From: Brevundimonas sp. A19_0
GTDB lineage: Bacteria > Pseudomonadota > Alphaproteobacteria > Caulobacterales > Caulobacteraceae
Direction of reading: 5' to 3'
Assembly (NCBI RefSeq): GCF_017744255.1
Contig: NZ_JAGHQP010000001.1
Span: 248,001 to 312,000 of the forward strand
DNA length: 64,000 nucleotides
Shown: positions 26,045 through 34,749 of the stretch, piece by piece
Layout: every line of letters begins with the position of its first letter
Numbering within the stretch: position 1 is the stretch's first letter
The notes under the pieces: generated by a model
What the model was told of the DNA's origin: nothing
The model's database searches: none
Seen by the model: the letters and a program-made list of their open reading frames with translations, nothing else
Made by a program: the position numbers and the translations under genes

Positions 26045-27050
26045 CCTCCCGGTCGACCGGCTCGGGGCTGGGTCGAAGCAGATCCTCGGCGGCGTCGTTG
26101 GCCGAGGCCTTGGGGGCGGGCTCCCTGGGCTCGGGCTGCGGCGGGGTGCGGCCCCTGGGCGACTTGCCCAGAACGTCGAGCGCGTCGTCGCCCTCCCGGC
26201 CGAAGATGCTGCGGATCCGCAGGTCGGTCTGCGGAAAGGGAATCTCGATCCCGGCCTCGTCCAGCGCCTCGGCGATGGCCCAGGTGTAGGCGGCATGCAT
26301 CGCCGCCGGGCGCTTCACGGCCTCCTGGGTGGGCCAGACCAGCAGTTCGAAGTCGAGACCGGACTCGCCGAAGCCGACCAGCCAGACCTGGCATTTGCGG
26401 GCGTCCGTCTCGGGCAGGGTGAAGGGAATCGCGCGCGCCGCCTTCAGCACCACATCGCGGACTTCGCCCCGGTTGGCACCATAGGCCACCGAGAAGGGTA
26501 CGTGGATACGGCGGGTATCGCCCTTCAGCGTCCAGTTGGTGACCTTCCCCTCGATCAGGTTCGAGTTGGGCACGATGATGTTGATGTTGTCATTGGTGCG
26601 GATGCGGGTGGCGCGCGGCCCGATCTCGACGATGGCCCCGCGGGCGTCATCCAGCTCGACATAATCGCCCACCGACACCATGCGGTCGAAGATCAGGAAC
26701 AGGCCGGAGACGAACTCCTTGACCACGCCCTGAAGACCCAGACCCACACCGATGCCGATGGCGCCGGCGAACACGGCCAGCGATGAGAGGTTCAGCCCCG
26801 CCGCGGACAGCCCCATGATCACCCCGGCGACCAGGATTCCGTAGCCAACCAGCTTCTCCAGCAGATAGAGCGCCTGGGTCGTACGGGACGCTTTCTGCCG
26901 CAGCCGTCGTATGCCTCGGGTCGCCCCCCAGGACAGCACCACGGCAAGGCCGATCACGATGGCCCCGCTGACCAGACCCCCCAGCGTCAGGGATATGCCG
27001 CCCAGCCGCAGGACCGCAGCCTCCTGCAGGGTTTCGATTTCCTGGAACAT
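26031..27050 (-). CDS. MscS-family mechanosensitive ion channel
   Basis: A 339-residue protein with three N-terminal transmembrane helices, the pore-lining third being AGAIGIGVGLGLQGVVKEFV (Gly/Ala-packed, as in MscS TM3), then the beta domain (FDRMVSVGDYVELDDARGAI, with NDNINIIVPNSNLIEGKVTN) and the alpha/beta domain ending about residue 285. A Pro/Arg/Glu-rich tail of about 50 residues is extra relative to E. coli MscS. It opens when membrane tension rises and releases solutes on osmotic downshock. Its 3' end overlaps folP tail-to-tail by 14 bp, and it diverges from the DAACS symporter gene. Confidence 0.94.
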   Translation of the reverse strand: MFQEIETLQEAAVLRLGGISLTLGGLVSGAIVIGLAVVLSWGATRGIRRLRQKASRTTQALYLLEKLVGYGILVAGVIMGLSAAGLNLSSLAVFAGAIGIGVGLGLQGVVKEFVSGLFLIFDRMVSVGDYVELDDARGAIVEIGPRATRIRTNDNINIIVPNSNLIEGKVTNWTLKGDTRRIHVPFSVAYGANRGEVRDVVLKAARAIPFTLPETDARKCQVWLVGFGESGLDFELLVWPTQEAVKRPAAMHAAYTWAIAEALDEAGIEIPFPQTDLRIRSIFGREGDDALDVLGKSPRGRTPPQPEPREPAPKASANDAAEDLLRPSPEPVDREVRDR

Positions 27051-27163
27051 GGAATGCTAATGCCCAGCTTGGCCGTGACGTTCCCGTCATGCTTGGCGAA
27101 ACGCCCGCCCCGCCCCTATATCGTCGGATCGGCCCATCCGGGGCGCGACAAGGGGCCGATAGC

Positions 27164-28453
27164 ATGACCACCACCCGGGGACGCCGTTTCCTTCCTTCCC
27201 TCAGTCTGCAGGTGCTGGCTGCGCTGGCACTGGGCCTCGGAGTGGGCGCGATCGCCCAGACCCGGGGCCTGCCGGGCGGGGCCGAGACGGCCGGCTTCAT
27301 CGGCTCGCTGGGTCAGCTGTGGCTGAACGCCCTCAAGATGACCATTGTGCCGCTGGTCTTCTCCCTGCTCGTGACGGGGATCGCCTCGATTGCCGGAGCT
27401 GCGCATGGCCCCGGACGGGCGGGCCTGCTGGCCGGGCGGGCGCTGCTGGTGTTCGGCATCCTGATCGTCGTGGCCACCGTCTATGCCATTGCGGCCTCGT
27501 ACGGTCTTCACGCCCTCTGGCCCATCGACCCTGAGGGCGGCGCGCGCCTGATCGCAGGTGCCCCCGCCACGCCCGAGGGCGTCGGCCCCGGCGCGCCGTT
27601 CGGAGAGTTCCTGAAGACCCTAGCCCCGGCCAACCCGATCCGCGCCGCCGCCGAGGACGCCATTCTCGGCCTCGTGGTGTTTGCCGTCTTCTTCGGCTTT
27701 GCCGCCACCCGCCTGCCGGACCGCTTGCGTCTGCCGCTGGTGACCTTCTTCGAAGCGGTGTCCGAGACGATGATCGTGATCGTCCGCTGGGTGCTGCTGG
27801 CCGCGCCGATCGGCGTGTTTGCGCTGGCGCTGGGCGTCGGTCTGACCGCCGGCGTGGGCGCGGCGGGCACCCTGGCCCACTACATCGCCCTGGTCTCGCT
27901 GGCGACTATCGGCATCACACTGCTCTGCTATCCGCTGGCCATGGTGTTCGCCAAGGTCAGCCTGGCCGGGTTCGCACGCGCCGTGGCCCCGGCCCAGGTG
28001 GTGGCCTTTTCAACCCAGTCGTCGCTGGCCAGTCTGCCCGTCATGGTCGAGCGGGCGGTGGATGCCCTCGGCGTGTCCCGGCCCACGGCGGGTCTGGTGC
28101 TTCCGCTGGCGGTCGCCGTCTTCCGCATCACCAGCCCGGTCGCCAATCTGGGCGTCGTCATTTATTGCGCCCACCTGTTCGGCATCGAGCCCAGTATGGG
28201 GCAGCTGTTTGCAGCGGGGCTCACGGCCGTTCTGGTCAGCGTCGGCTCGGTCGGCCTGCCGGGTCAGATCAGCTTCTTCGTCTCGATCGCGCCCATCTGT
28301 ATCGCCATGGGCGTGCCATTGCAGATCCTGCCGCTGCTGCTGGCGGTCGAAGTGATCCCCGACATCTTCCGCACGGTCGGCAATGTCACCGCCGACATGG
28401 CGGTGGCCCGCATCGTCGAGGATGAAGCGGGCGCGCTGCCGGAAGCCGGCTGA
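27164..28453 (+). CDS. Dicarboxylate/amino acid:cation symporter (DAACS, GltP/DctA type)
   Basis: A 429-residue symporter with about eight transmembrane helices and two re-entrant loops. It contains the family hallmarks LKMTIVPLVFSLLVTGIAS, the Ser-rich hairpin FSTQSSLASLPVM, VLPLAVAVFRITSPVANLGV and the second hairpin VSVGSVGLPGQIS. It imports acidic amino acids or C4-dicarboxylates with H+ or Na+. The ATG at 27164 follows an AAGGGG ribosome site; a further upstream in-frame ATG at 27089 would add an unconserved 25 residues. It diverges from the mscS-like gene and converges on a small membrane-protein gene 9 bp away. Confidence 0.94.
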   Translation: MTTTRGRRFLPSLSLQVLAALALGLGVGAIAQTRGLPGGAETAGFIGSLGQLWLNALKMTIVPLVFSLLVTGIASIAGAAHGPGRAGLLAGRALLVFGILIVVATVYAIAASYGLHALWPIDPEGGARLIAGAPATPEGVGPGAPFGEFLKTLAPANPIRAAAEDAILGLVVFAVFFGFAATRLPDRLRLPLVTFFEAVSETMIVIVRWVLLAAPIGVFALALGVGLTAGVGAAGTLAHYIALVSLATIGITLLCYPLAMVFAKVSLAGFARAVAPAQVVAFSTQSSLASLPVMVERAVDALGVSRPTAGLVLPLAVAVFRITSPVANLGVVIYCAHLFGIEPSMGQLFAAGLTAVLVSVGSVGLPGQISFFVSIAPICIAMGVPLQILPLLLAVEVIPDIFRTVGNVTADMAVARIVEDEAGALPEAG

Positions 28454-28462
28454 CGTCGCCCG

Positions 28463-28864
28463 TCAGTTGCCCGGTCGGCGCCCGGCCTCGAGGATCGGCA
28501 TGCCGGCCTCGGTCGGCAGATAGATGATCTGGCGGTCACCCTGCCCGGCCGTCTCCTGCAGCATATTGATATAGGCCCAGCGCAGATAGTTATCCGGCCC
28601 GCCGAGGCTCTCGGCCATGATGCGGTTGGCCTCGTTCGTGCCCTTTGCGCGGGCCACCTCGGCCTGGGCCGTCAGTTCGGCGGCGTCCAGCAGGGCCTGG
28701 GCCTCCAGCACGCGGATCTGCCGGTTCTGGAGGGCTTCCTGATAGGCCGCCTTGCCCGCCATGCGCTTGGCGTAGACGTTGTAGGCGGGCATCCCGATCA
28801 GGAACGCCCCCGCTACCAGTGCGATGAGCGCTGCGATCGTGATGGTGAAGCCCGTACCGCGCAT
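28463..28864 (-). CDS. Short membrane protein resembling the C-terminal part of SPFH (prohibitin-like) proteins
   Basis: A 133-residue protein with an N-terminal membrane anchor (FTITIAALIALVAGAFLIG) and then an Ala/Glu/Gln-rich coiled helix (EALQNRQIRVLEAQALLDAA, AQAEVARAKGTNEANRIMAE) that ends in RQIIYLPTEAGMPILEAGR. The helix and IYLPTEAGMPILEA ending look like the tail of SPFH/HflK-type proteins, but the SPFH domain itself is missing. GAGAGG lies before the ATG. It is either a genuine small scaffold protein or a relic of a larger gene; the clean start, anchor and stop favour a real protein. Confidence 0.75.
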   Translation of the reverse strand: MRGTGFTITIAALIALVAGAFLIGMPAYNVYAKRMAGKAAYQEALQNRQIRVLEAQALLDAAELTAQAEVARAKGTNEANRIMAESLGGPDNYLRWAYINMLQETAGQGDRQIIYLPTEAGMPILEAGRRPGN

Positions 28865-28929
28865 GACATACCTCTCTCAATGGAGGTCAGAGGCTGGGCG
28901 GCTGAGGCGATCAGGTCAAGGCGCAGGCG

Positions 28930-29616
28930 TCAGTTCGGCACCAGTTCGATGATATCGAGATTGGACTCGTACTGGGGCCACGGGATCACCAGCCGCCAGC
29001 GGCGCGAGCCGATCCGCTCCAGCACAGCCACCATGTCGCGATCCGGATTCTGGCCGTAGGAGTTGGCCGCCGGCTCGGAGCCCAGTGACATCGAGCCCAA
29101 CATCACCATCTCGCGGTTCGATTCGGGGAACAGCAGGCCGGACGGCCGCTGCGACCCGGTCAGCTTGGAGAATTTCAGGCCGGCTGGGGTGCGCTCGATC
29201 CGGCAGTCGAACCAGCCGTAAACGACATAGCCCAGACCGCTCTCTCCCCCCTGCGAGCCCAGTTTGACCGTACGACAGCGATAGTCGCCCTCGGGGGGCG
29301 TGACGCCGCCCACAGCGGCACCCGGGTCAATCAGGGCGCCCAGCGAGCCGAGATCACCCGAGCCTTCCTGCCGGCGCGCCTGTTCCAGCGCGAGGCGCCA
29401 GGCGGCGTCGACGCGGCCGTACCGGTCCCGGTCATAGGAGGTGATGATGCTGCGCCAGTCGCGCAGGACCGGTCCCGAGCCGTCCGGCGGCGGAGGCGGC
29501 GGCGGAGGTCCACCCGCACCCGGCCCATAGCCGCCTCCTGCAGAGGCGCAGGCCGAGAGCATAAGGGTCGCAAGGGCGGTCAGGCCCAGCGTGCGGGCAA
29601 GTCGAGACATCGACAT
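28930..29616 (-). CDS. DUF4893 domain lipoprotein
   Basis: A 228-residue exported protein with lipobox LSAC (RLARTLGLTALATLMLSAC), a Gly/Pro linker containing eight consecutive prolines, and the DUF4893 domain from about residue 50: DWRSIITSYDRDRYGRVDAA, LGALIDPGAAVGGV, GDYRCRTVKLG and GYVVYGWFDCRIE; the two Cys probably form a disulphide. Its function is unknown. It is 65 bp upstream of the small SPFH-like gene on the same strand and may share its transcript. Confidence 0.85.
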   Translation of the reverse strand: MSMSRLARTLGLTALATLMLSACASAGGGYGPGAGGPPPPPPPPDGSGPVLRDWRSIITSYDRDRYGRVDAAWRLALEQARRQEGSGDLGSLGALIDPGAAVGGVTPPEGDYRCRTVKLGSQGGESGLGYVVYGWFDCRIERTPAGLKFSKLTGSQRPSGLLFPESNREMVMLGSMSLGSEPAANSYGQNPDRDMVAVLERIGSRRWRLVIPWPQYESNLDIIELVPN

Positions 29617-29685
29617 GGCGGCTCCTTTGTCAGGCCGACAGTGGGCCCGCCCGGAGCGCAGAGGTCAAGGGTTTGGCCGGGCGGA

Positions 29686-30594
29686 CTATTCGCCGCTGTC
29701 GGCGGTCTCGGCCTGCACCTTGCGGCGCGGGGCACGACGACGGGGGGCCGGCGCCTCTGCATCACCTGCAGCCTCGGCGGCCTCTACGGCGCGCGGCGTC
29801 GGACGGGTCAGGAAGCCCGGCAGGGCGTCGGCGGTCGAGCTCTCGACGGCCGGAGCCTCTTCGCGCGGGCGACGCGGACGGCGGGCCGGACGCTCCGGCG
29901 CTTCACCGGCGTCAGCCACCGACTCCGGTGTGCTTTCCGACGACGAGGTGTCCGCGTCGGACGAAGAGCCTTCGCCTTCCGCTTCCGGGCTGCCGCGCCG
30001 ATTGCGTTGTTCGTCCTTGCGGCGCTCCCAGCGTTCACGACGCGATTCCCGGCGGTTTCCGCTGTCGCCGTCGCCGCGAGCCTCGGAATCCTGACCGCCG
30101 TCGCGGTCACTGGAGGGCTGGCCCTCGCGGCCCTGCTGCGGGTTCTGGCCGCCCTGGGCGGTGTTCTGACCGTTGTTCTGGCCGTTGTTCTGTTGCCCGT
30201 TCTGCTGGGCGTTCTGTTGTGCCTGCTGGGCGGCGAGGAAGGCGGCCGCCTGGGCGCCACTCTCGTCCTCGAAGTCGATGTCGAAACCCTGGTTGGACAG
30301 TTCGCGCTGGGCGATCTCCGAGACGGGCCGTTGCGGCTGGAGCGCCCTCAGCACGCGGAAATAGTGCTCGGCGTGCTGCATGTAGTTTTCGGCCAGAACG
30401 CGGTCACCGGCCGAGGACGCATCGCGCGCCAGCTGCATATAACGCTCATAGACCGTCTGGGCGTTGCCCCGGACCTTGATGTTCTCGGGCCCTTGCGAAT
30501 CCCAGGACCGGTTCGGGTTGGCGCTGTTCGCCGAATTCCCACCGGGCTTCCTGTTGCGACCGCGCTGGCGCTTCATGCCCTTGAAATCTCTCAT
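29686..30594 (-). CDS. DUF4167 domain protein with long low-complexity tail
   Basis: A 302-residue soluble, probably nucleic-acid-associated protein. The conserved N-terminal DUF4167 block is short: MKRQRGRNRKPGGN, RSWDSQGPENIKVRGNAQTV, YERYMQLARDA and AENYMQHAEHYFRVL (to about residue 90). It is followed by a Gln/Asn-rich run with repeated QQN and GQN units (about 120-150) and then Arg, Glu, Asp and Pro-rich charged sequence to the end. The family is widespread in Alphaproteobacteria, often beside prmC and prfA as here, which hints at a link to translation or RNA. The tail is compositionally biased and probably disordered. Confidence 0.88.
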   Translation of the reverse strand: MRDFKGMKRQRGRNRKPGGNSANSANPNRSWDSQGPENIKVRGNAQTVYERYMQLARDASSAGDRVLAENYMQHAEHYFRVLRALQPQRPVSEIAQRELSNQGFDIDFEDESGAQAAAFLAAQQAQQNAQQNGQQNNGQNNGQNTAQGGQNPQQGREGQPSSDRDGGQDSEARGDGDSGNRRESRRERWERRKDEQRNRRGSPEAEGEGSSSDADTSSSESTPESVADAGEAPERPARRPRRPREEAPAVESSTADALPGFLTRPTPRAVEAAEAAGDAEAPAPRRRAPRRKVQAETADSGE

Positions 30595-30873
30595 AGACTC
30601 TACCGTTCCGGGAGGTTGGCCGACTACAGGTTTCAGGCCGTGTTGTGTTTCGTCTGTCCGTGGCTCGGGACGTGCCCGCCATCAATGTCATCGGAAGCCG
30701 TTGTCTCCCCGCGGTCCACCCGGGCCCGGAGGGGGATCGGGTCGTCACGCATCCCGCTCGCCTGTCAGTTGGCCCGCGAGGGCGTACGGAGATGCGATTG
30801 GTGGGAGACAGCCAAGACTTAGCGCGCCTCGCCCCGCATTCCAAGGGGTCTTTTTGTGACGCCCGTCGGGTGT
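30595..30873. other. Gap between DUF4167 and prmC
   Basis: 279 bp without a credible gene. It must include the promoter of the DUF4167 gene. A small hairpin, CCCC (30832-30835) with GGGG (30845-30848), followed by TCTTTTTG, looks like a weak plus-strand terminator although no plus-strand gene precedes it. Confidence 0.4.
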
Positions 30874-31767
30874 TCAGGACAGCAGGGACCGGTCCGGGGC
30901 CTGGGTTCGCGGGTCCGGGCCGTTGGTGACGACGCGATTGCGGTTGCCGAGATCGAGCACGACCTTCACATCCTCAAAGCCCGCCTCGTCGAACAGCGCC
31001 TTGACCGGCTCGCCCTGATCCCAGCCGATCTCGACCGCGAAGATGCCGCCGGGCTTCAGCACACGGCGGATTTCCGGCGCCAGCTGCCGATAGGCTTCCA
31101 GCCCGTCCGGACCGCCATCCAGCGCCAGATGCGGGTCATGGTCGCGCACCTCGGGATCCAGACCGGCGATGTCGGCCGTGGGGATGTAGGGGGGGTTCGA
31201 CACGACCAGATCGAAACTGTGGTCCTCAAACCCGGTGGCCCACTCGGTGCGCAGGAAGGCAGCCCGCCCCTCGAGGTCGAGGTTCGCCGCATTGTCCCGG
31301 GCCACGGCGAGGGCCTCGGTCGAGATGTCGGTGCCCACGCCGGTGGCGCCCGCCCGCTCGGCCAGCACCGCCAGCAGGATGGCCCCCGACCCCGTACCCA
31401 GATCAGCGACCTGGAAGGCCTGATGCGGACCGAAGGCGGCCAGCGCCACATCCAGCAGGGTCTCGGTGTCCGGTCGCGGGCTGAGAACGTCGGGGGTGAC
31501 GCTCAGCATGATCTTCCAGAAGCCCTTGCGGCCAAGGATCCGCGACACCGGCTCGCGCTTCAGGCGCCGGTCGATCATGGCCTCATAGGCAGCGGCCTGA
31601 TCGGGCGTGACCGTCCGGTAGGGGTCCGTCAGGATGTCGAGACGGCTGACGTTGCAGGCCGCCTCCAGCAGCAGGCGGGAATCGATCGACGGGCTGTCGA
31701 TGTGACCGGCCTTGAGACGGGCCTGGGCGGTCTTCCAGGTTTTCAGCAGCGTGGAGGTGTCGGACAT
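30874..31767 (-). CDS. prmC: Peptide-chain-release-factor N5-glutamine methyltransferase
   Basis: A 297-residue enzyme that methylates the Gln of the GGQ motif in RF1 and RF2. An N-terminal helical domain (about 1-85, with EPVSRILGRKGFW) binds the release factor. The SAM-binding domain has LSPRPDTETLLDVAL, DLGTGSGAILLAVLAE and the catalytic VVSNPPYIP (Asn-Pro-Pro-Tyr near residue 190). The usual upstream prfA is not next to it; instead a YihY-type gene diverges 71 bp away. It lies upstream of the DUF4167 gene on the same strand, the order common in related bacteria. Confidence 0.95.
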   Translation of the reverse strand: MSDTSTLLKTWKTAQARLKAGHIDSPSIDSRLLLEAACNVSRLDILTDPYRTVTPDQAAAYEAMIDRRLKREPVSRILGRKGFWKIMLSVTPDVLSPRPDTETLLDVALAAFGPHQAFQVADLGTGSGAILLAVLAERAGATGVGTDISTEALAVARDNAANLDLEGRAAFLRTEWATGFEDHSFDLVVSNPPYIPTADIAGLDPEVRDHDPHLALDGGPDGLEAYRQLAPEIRRVLKPGGIFAVEIGWDQGEPVKALFDEAGFEDVKVVLDLGNRNRVVTNGPDPRTQAPDRSLLS

Positions 31768-31838
31768 GGGGTGTGATTGGGGGGCGGCGCGGCGAAATTC
31801 AAGCGGAACGGCGCGACAGGCTTGGCCGTTTGCACGGA

Positions 31839-33077
31839 ATGTCCAGACCTCCCCGGAAATCCGACGGCCCGTCCCTGCCCCTCGCGGGTCTGGCTGCGGC
31901 GCTGTTCGGGGGACTGGCCGCCGGAGCCGGCGCGGCCCACCTGCTGCACCGGAACGGCCACAAGGTCGGGCTGGACATGCGCCGCTACCGACCCGAACCG
32001 GCCGAACCCGAGCCGCCCTCTCCCGAGGACTATGAGGCCCGAGAGCCCGGCCGCGGACGCGTTGCCCAGCGCCCCCACCAGATTCCGCGCAAGGGCTGGA
32101 CCGACATCCTGTGGCGTACGGGGGCCAGCTATTTCGGCGACCGGGTGGGGTTCGTCTCGGGCGGCGTGACCTTCTTCGTCCTGCTGTCGCTGTTCCCGAC
32201 CCTGGCCATGATCGTCACCGTCTACGGCCTGTTCGCCAATCCCGAGGACGTCTGGAGCCGGCTCCAATTCCTGTATTCGGTCCTGCCGTCCAATGTGGCG
32301 GGCTTCATCGGCGGGGAGATGCAGCGTCTGGCCGAGGACTCACGCCCCCGTCTCACCCTCACCCTGATCGGCACCCTGGCCCTGTCGCTGTGGGTCGCGA
32401 ACAACGGTATCAAGACCCTCTTCTATGGCCTCAACATCGCCTATCACGAGGTCGAGCGCCGCAACCTGATCAAGTACAATCTGCTGTGCATGGGCTTCAC
32501 CATCGCCGGGCTCAGTACGGTGTTGCTGACCGCCGGGCTTGTGGTCGGGGTGCCCATCGTTCTGGGCCCGCTCGGTCTGATGAATGACCTGCAGTATCTG
32601 GCGCCCCTCCGCTGGGTGGTTCTCTACGTCCTCTACATCGGCGCCCTGACCGTCATCTATCGCCATGGCCCGTGCCGGGCGCGGGCGCGCTGGCGCTGGC
32701 TGACGCCCGGGGCCTTTGTCGCGGCGACGCTCAGCCTCGGCCTGTCCGCCGTGTTCAGCTGGTATCTGCAGACCTTTGTGCGCACCGACAGCTATGGCCC
32801 GCTGGCGGCCATGATGGGTTTCCTGCTGTGGACGTGGCTGACGGTGCAGATCATCCTGATGGGCGCCGAGCTGAATGCCGAGATCGAGCACCAGACGGCG
32901 GTCGACACGACGGTCGGCGCGCCCGAGCCCATCGGTGAGCGGGGGGCTGTGGTGGCCGACAGTGTGGGGGCCAAGCGCGGCAGCCCTGCGGCCCTCAGCT
33001 TCACCCTGAAGCACGCCGAGGCCATTTCCGACCGCCTGCTCCGTCGCCGGAACCGCAAACGGCCCCGCAAGCGCTGA
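31839..33077 (+). CDS. YihY/BrkB family inner-membrane protein
   Basis: A 412-residue protein with about six transmembrane helices in the YihY region, residues 105-345: DRVGFVSGGVTFFVLLSLFP, LSLWVANNGIKTLFYGLNIA, ERRNLIKYNLLCMGFTIAGL and SYGPLAAMMGFLLWTWLTVQ. A long N-terminal part has one extra hydrophobic stretch and an acidic Pro/Glu-rich segment; the C-terminus is basic. Despite old labels such as ribonuclease BN or virulence factor, the family's function is not settled. The ATG at 31839 is preferred over one 22 codons upstream that lies close to prmC and encodes no conserved residues. Confidence 0.9.
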   Translation: MSRPPRKSDGPSLPLAGLAAALFGGLAAGAGAAHLLHRNGHKVGLDMRRYRPEPAEPEPPSPEDYEAREPGRGRVAQRPHQIPRKGWTDILWRTGASYFGDRVGFVSGGVTFFVLLSLFPTLAMIVTVYGLFANPEDVWSRLQFLYSVLPSNVAGFIGGEMQRLAEDSRPRLTLTLIGTLALSLWVANNGIKTLFYGLNIAYHEVERRNLIKYNLLCMGFTIAGLSTVLLTAGLVVGVPIVLGPLGLMNDLQYLAPLRWVVLYVLYIGALTVIYRHGPCRARARWRWLTPGAFVAATLSLGLSAVFSWYLQTFVRTDSYGPLAAMMGFLLWTWLTVQIILMGAELNAEIEHQTAVDTTVGAPEPIGERGAVVADSVGAKRGSPAALSFTLKHAEAISDRLLRRRNRKRPRKR

Positions 33078-33081
33078 GGCG

Positions 33082-34749
33082 TCAGGCCGAGCGGGCGCGA
33101 ATGGGGGCGGCCCCGTCGGACAGGGACTCGTTCAGATAGACCTCGGCCTCCTGCGCCGGCAGGGCCTGGGCATAGCCGAAGCCCTGTCCGTAGTGGCAGT
33201 TGTCCTGCAGCAGCAGGGCCGCCAGCTCGGCATTCTCGACCCCTTCGGCCACCACCTCGAGTGACAGGTCGCGACCCAGGTTGACGACCGACCGGACGAT
33301 CTTGGCCGAGCCCTCGTCGCGATCCATGGTCAGCACGAAATAGCGGTCGATCTTGAGCGTATCGAACGGCAGGCGGGCCAGATAGCTGAGCGACGAGAAC
33401 CCGGTGCCGAAGTCGTCGAGCGCCAGCGAGGCCCCCACCTCCTTGAGCTTCGACAGGATGACCGCCGCGCTGGCGGTATCGCGCATGATGTCGCCCTCGG
33501 TGACCTCAAGCTTGAGCGCCCCGCGCGGCAGGCCGGTCTCCTCGATGATCCGGGCGACGTCCTCGACCAGATTGGGGCGTTCGATCTCGCCGACCGACAG
33601 GTTCACGCTGCAGAACAGCTTGCCGGCCAGCGGGTGCCGCTTCAGCCACTCGGCCAGCTGGCGGGCGGCCTGGGTCATCATTAGCAGACCCAGTTCGTTC
33701 ATCAGCCCCATTTCGTCGGTGAGCGTCAGGAACTCGTCCGGCGGGACCAGTCCGCGCTTGGGGTGGCGCCAGCGGCACAGGGCCTCGAACCCGGCGACGG
33801 CGCCGGTCTTGAGATTGACGATCGGCTGGTAGAAGGGCTCGATCTCGCCGCGCACGAAGGCGTTTCGCAGGTCCGACTCCAGCGCCAGACGCGACAGGCT
33901 GTCGGACTCCAGCGCCCGGCCATAGGCCGCCGCCCCGCCGCGCCCCGCCGACTTGGCCTGTTCGACCGCCAGCTCGACCCGGCGCAGCAATTCCCCGGCG
34001 TCAGAGGCATCCGGCCCGCCCTCGGCGGTGACGGCCCCGATCGAGACGGTCGGATAGATGTCGAAGCCTGCGACACGCAGCGGCTGCTCCAGCGCCTCGC
34101 GCAGGCGGCCTGGCACATGGCGCTCACCCCGGCGGACCAGAACGGCGAACTCGTCCTCGCCGATCCGCGCAGGCAGGTCCTCGGCCGAGAAGGCGGCCGC
34201 CAGTCGCGATCCCAGCGCCGACAGCACCCGGTCCGCCCGGTCGTGGCCGAGCGCCTCGTTCAGGCGGCGCAGGCGGTCAACGTCGGCGACGACCAGCTCA
34301 TAGTCCCCCGCCACGGTCAGCGCCTCGCCCACGCGGGCGATGAAGGAGCGGCGGTCCAGCAGGCCGGTCAGCGGATCGCGCTCCGCCCCGGCAAAGGTAG
34401 TTTCCAGGGCGACGACGCCGGCGGCCCGCAGACCGTCTTCCAGCCATACACCCCGCCACAGGCAGGTCGGGTGATCGCGCATGCGCAGCCGGACGGCGAT
34501 CTCGGTGCCTTCGGCCTGGGGCTTCAGCAGGGCCTCGGCCAGCGCCCGGTCCTGCGGCATGGCGACGGCGGCAAAGGCGGCCCCCGAACATTCCGGGGCA
34601 AGCGGCCCCAGTCCCAGCGGGCGGCTGGCGCCCGTGACGCGCAGACTGTCCTCGGACGGGGTCCAGACCCAGAGCGCCGAGTCAGCCGCCGCCAGCGCCT
34701 CGATGGCCATCGAGGCATCCCAGGCCAGAACTGACTGCCGTGTGCTCAC
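33082..34749 (-). CDS. GGDEF-EAL cyclic-di-GMP phosphodiesterase, PdeA-like
   Basis: A 555-residue soluble protein: a PAS-like N-terminal region (about 15-120), a GGDEF domain (about 122-290) whose active-site motif is GEDEF in ARIGEDEFAVLV, and an EAL domain (about 305-545) with an apparently intact active site: FEALCRW, CSVNLSVGEIE, LEVTEGDIM, LALDDFGTGFSS, LKIDR and VVAEGVE. It should hydrolyse c-di-GMP. The domain order, length and GEDEF variant match Caulobacter PdeA (CC3396), where the GGDEF domain is inactive but binds GTP and stimulates the EAL domain. The start is a GTG overlapping the acetyltransferase stop by 4 bp, so it is the last gene of the long operon that begins with ctaC. 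Confidence 0.9.
   Translation of the reverse strand: MSTRQSVLAWDASMAIEALAAADSALWVWTPSEDSLRVTGASRPLGLGPLAPECSGAAFAAVAMPQDRALAEALLKPQAEGTEIAVRLRMRDHPTCLWRGVWLEDGLRAAGVVALETTFAGAERDPLTGLLDRRSFIARVGEALTVAGDYELVVADVDRLRRLNEALGHDRADRVLSALGSRLAAAFSAEDLPARIGEDEFAVLVRRGERHVPGRLREALEQPLRVAGFDIYPTVSIGAVTAEGGPDASDAGELLRRVELAVEQAKSAGRGGAAAYGRALESDSLSRLALESDLRNAFVRGEIEPFYQPIVNLKTGAVAGFEALCRWRHPKRGLVPPDEFLTLTDEMGLMNELGLLMMTQAARQLAEWLKRHPLAGKLFCSVNLSVGEIERPNLVEDVARIIEETGLPRGALKLEVTEGDIMRDTASAAVILSKLKEVGASLALDDFGTGFSSLSYLARLPFDTLKIDRYFVLTMDRDEGSAKIVRSVVNLGRDLSLEVVAEGVENAELAALLLQDNCHYGQGFGYAQALPAQEAEVYLNESLSDGAAPIRARSA

Noticed and set aside
33082..34749. Active diguanylate cyclase
   Set aside because: The second Gly of GGDEF is Glu and the EAL site is intact, so hydrolysis is the likely activity.
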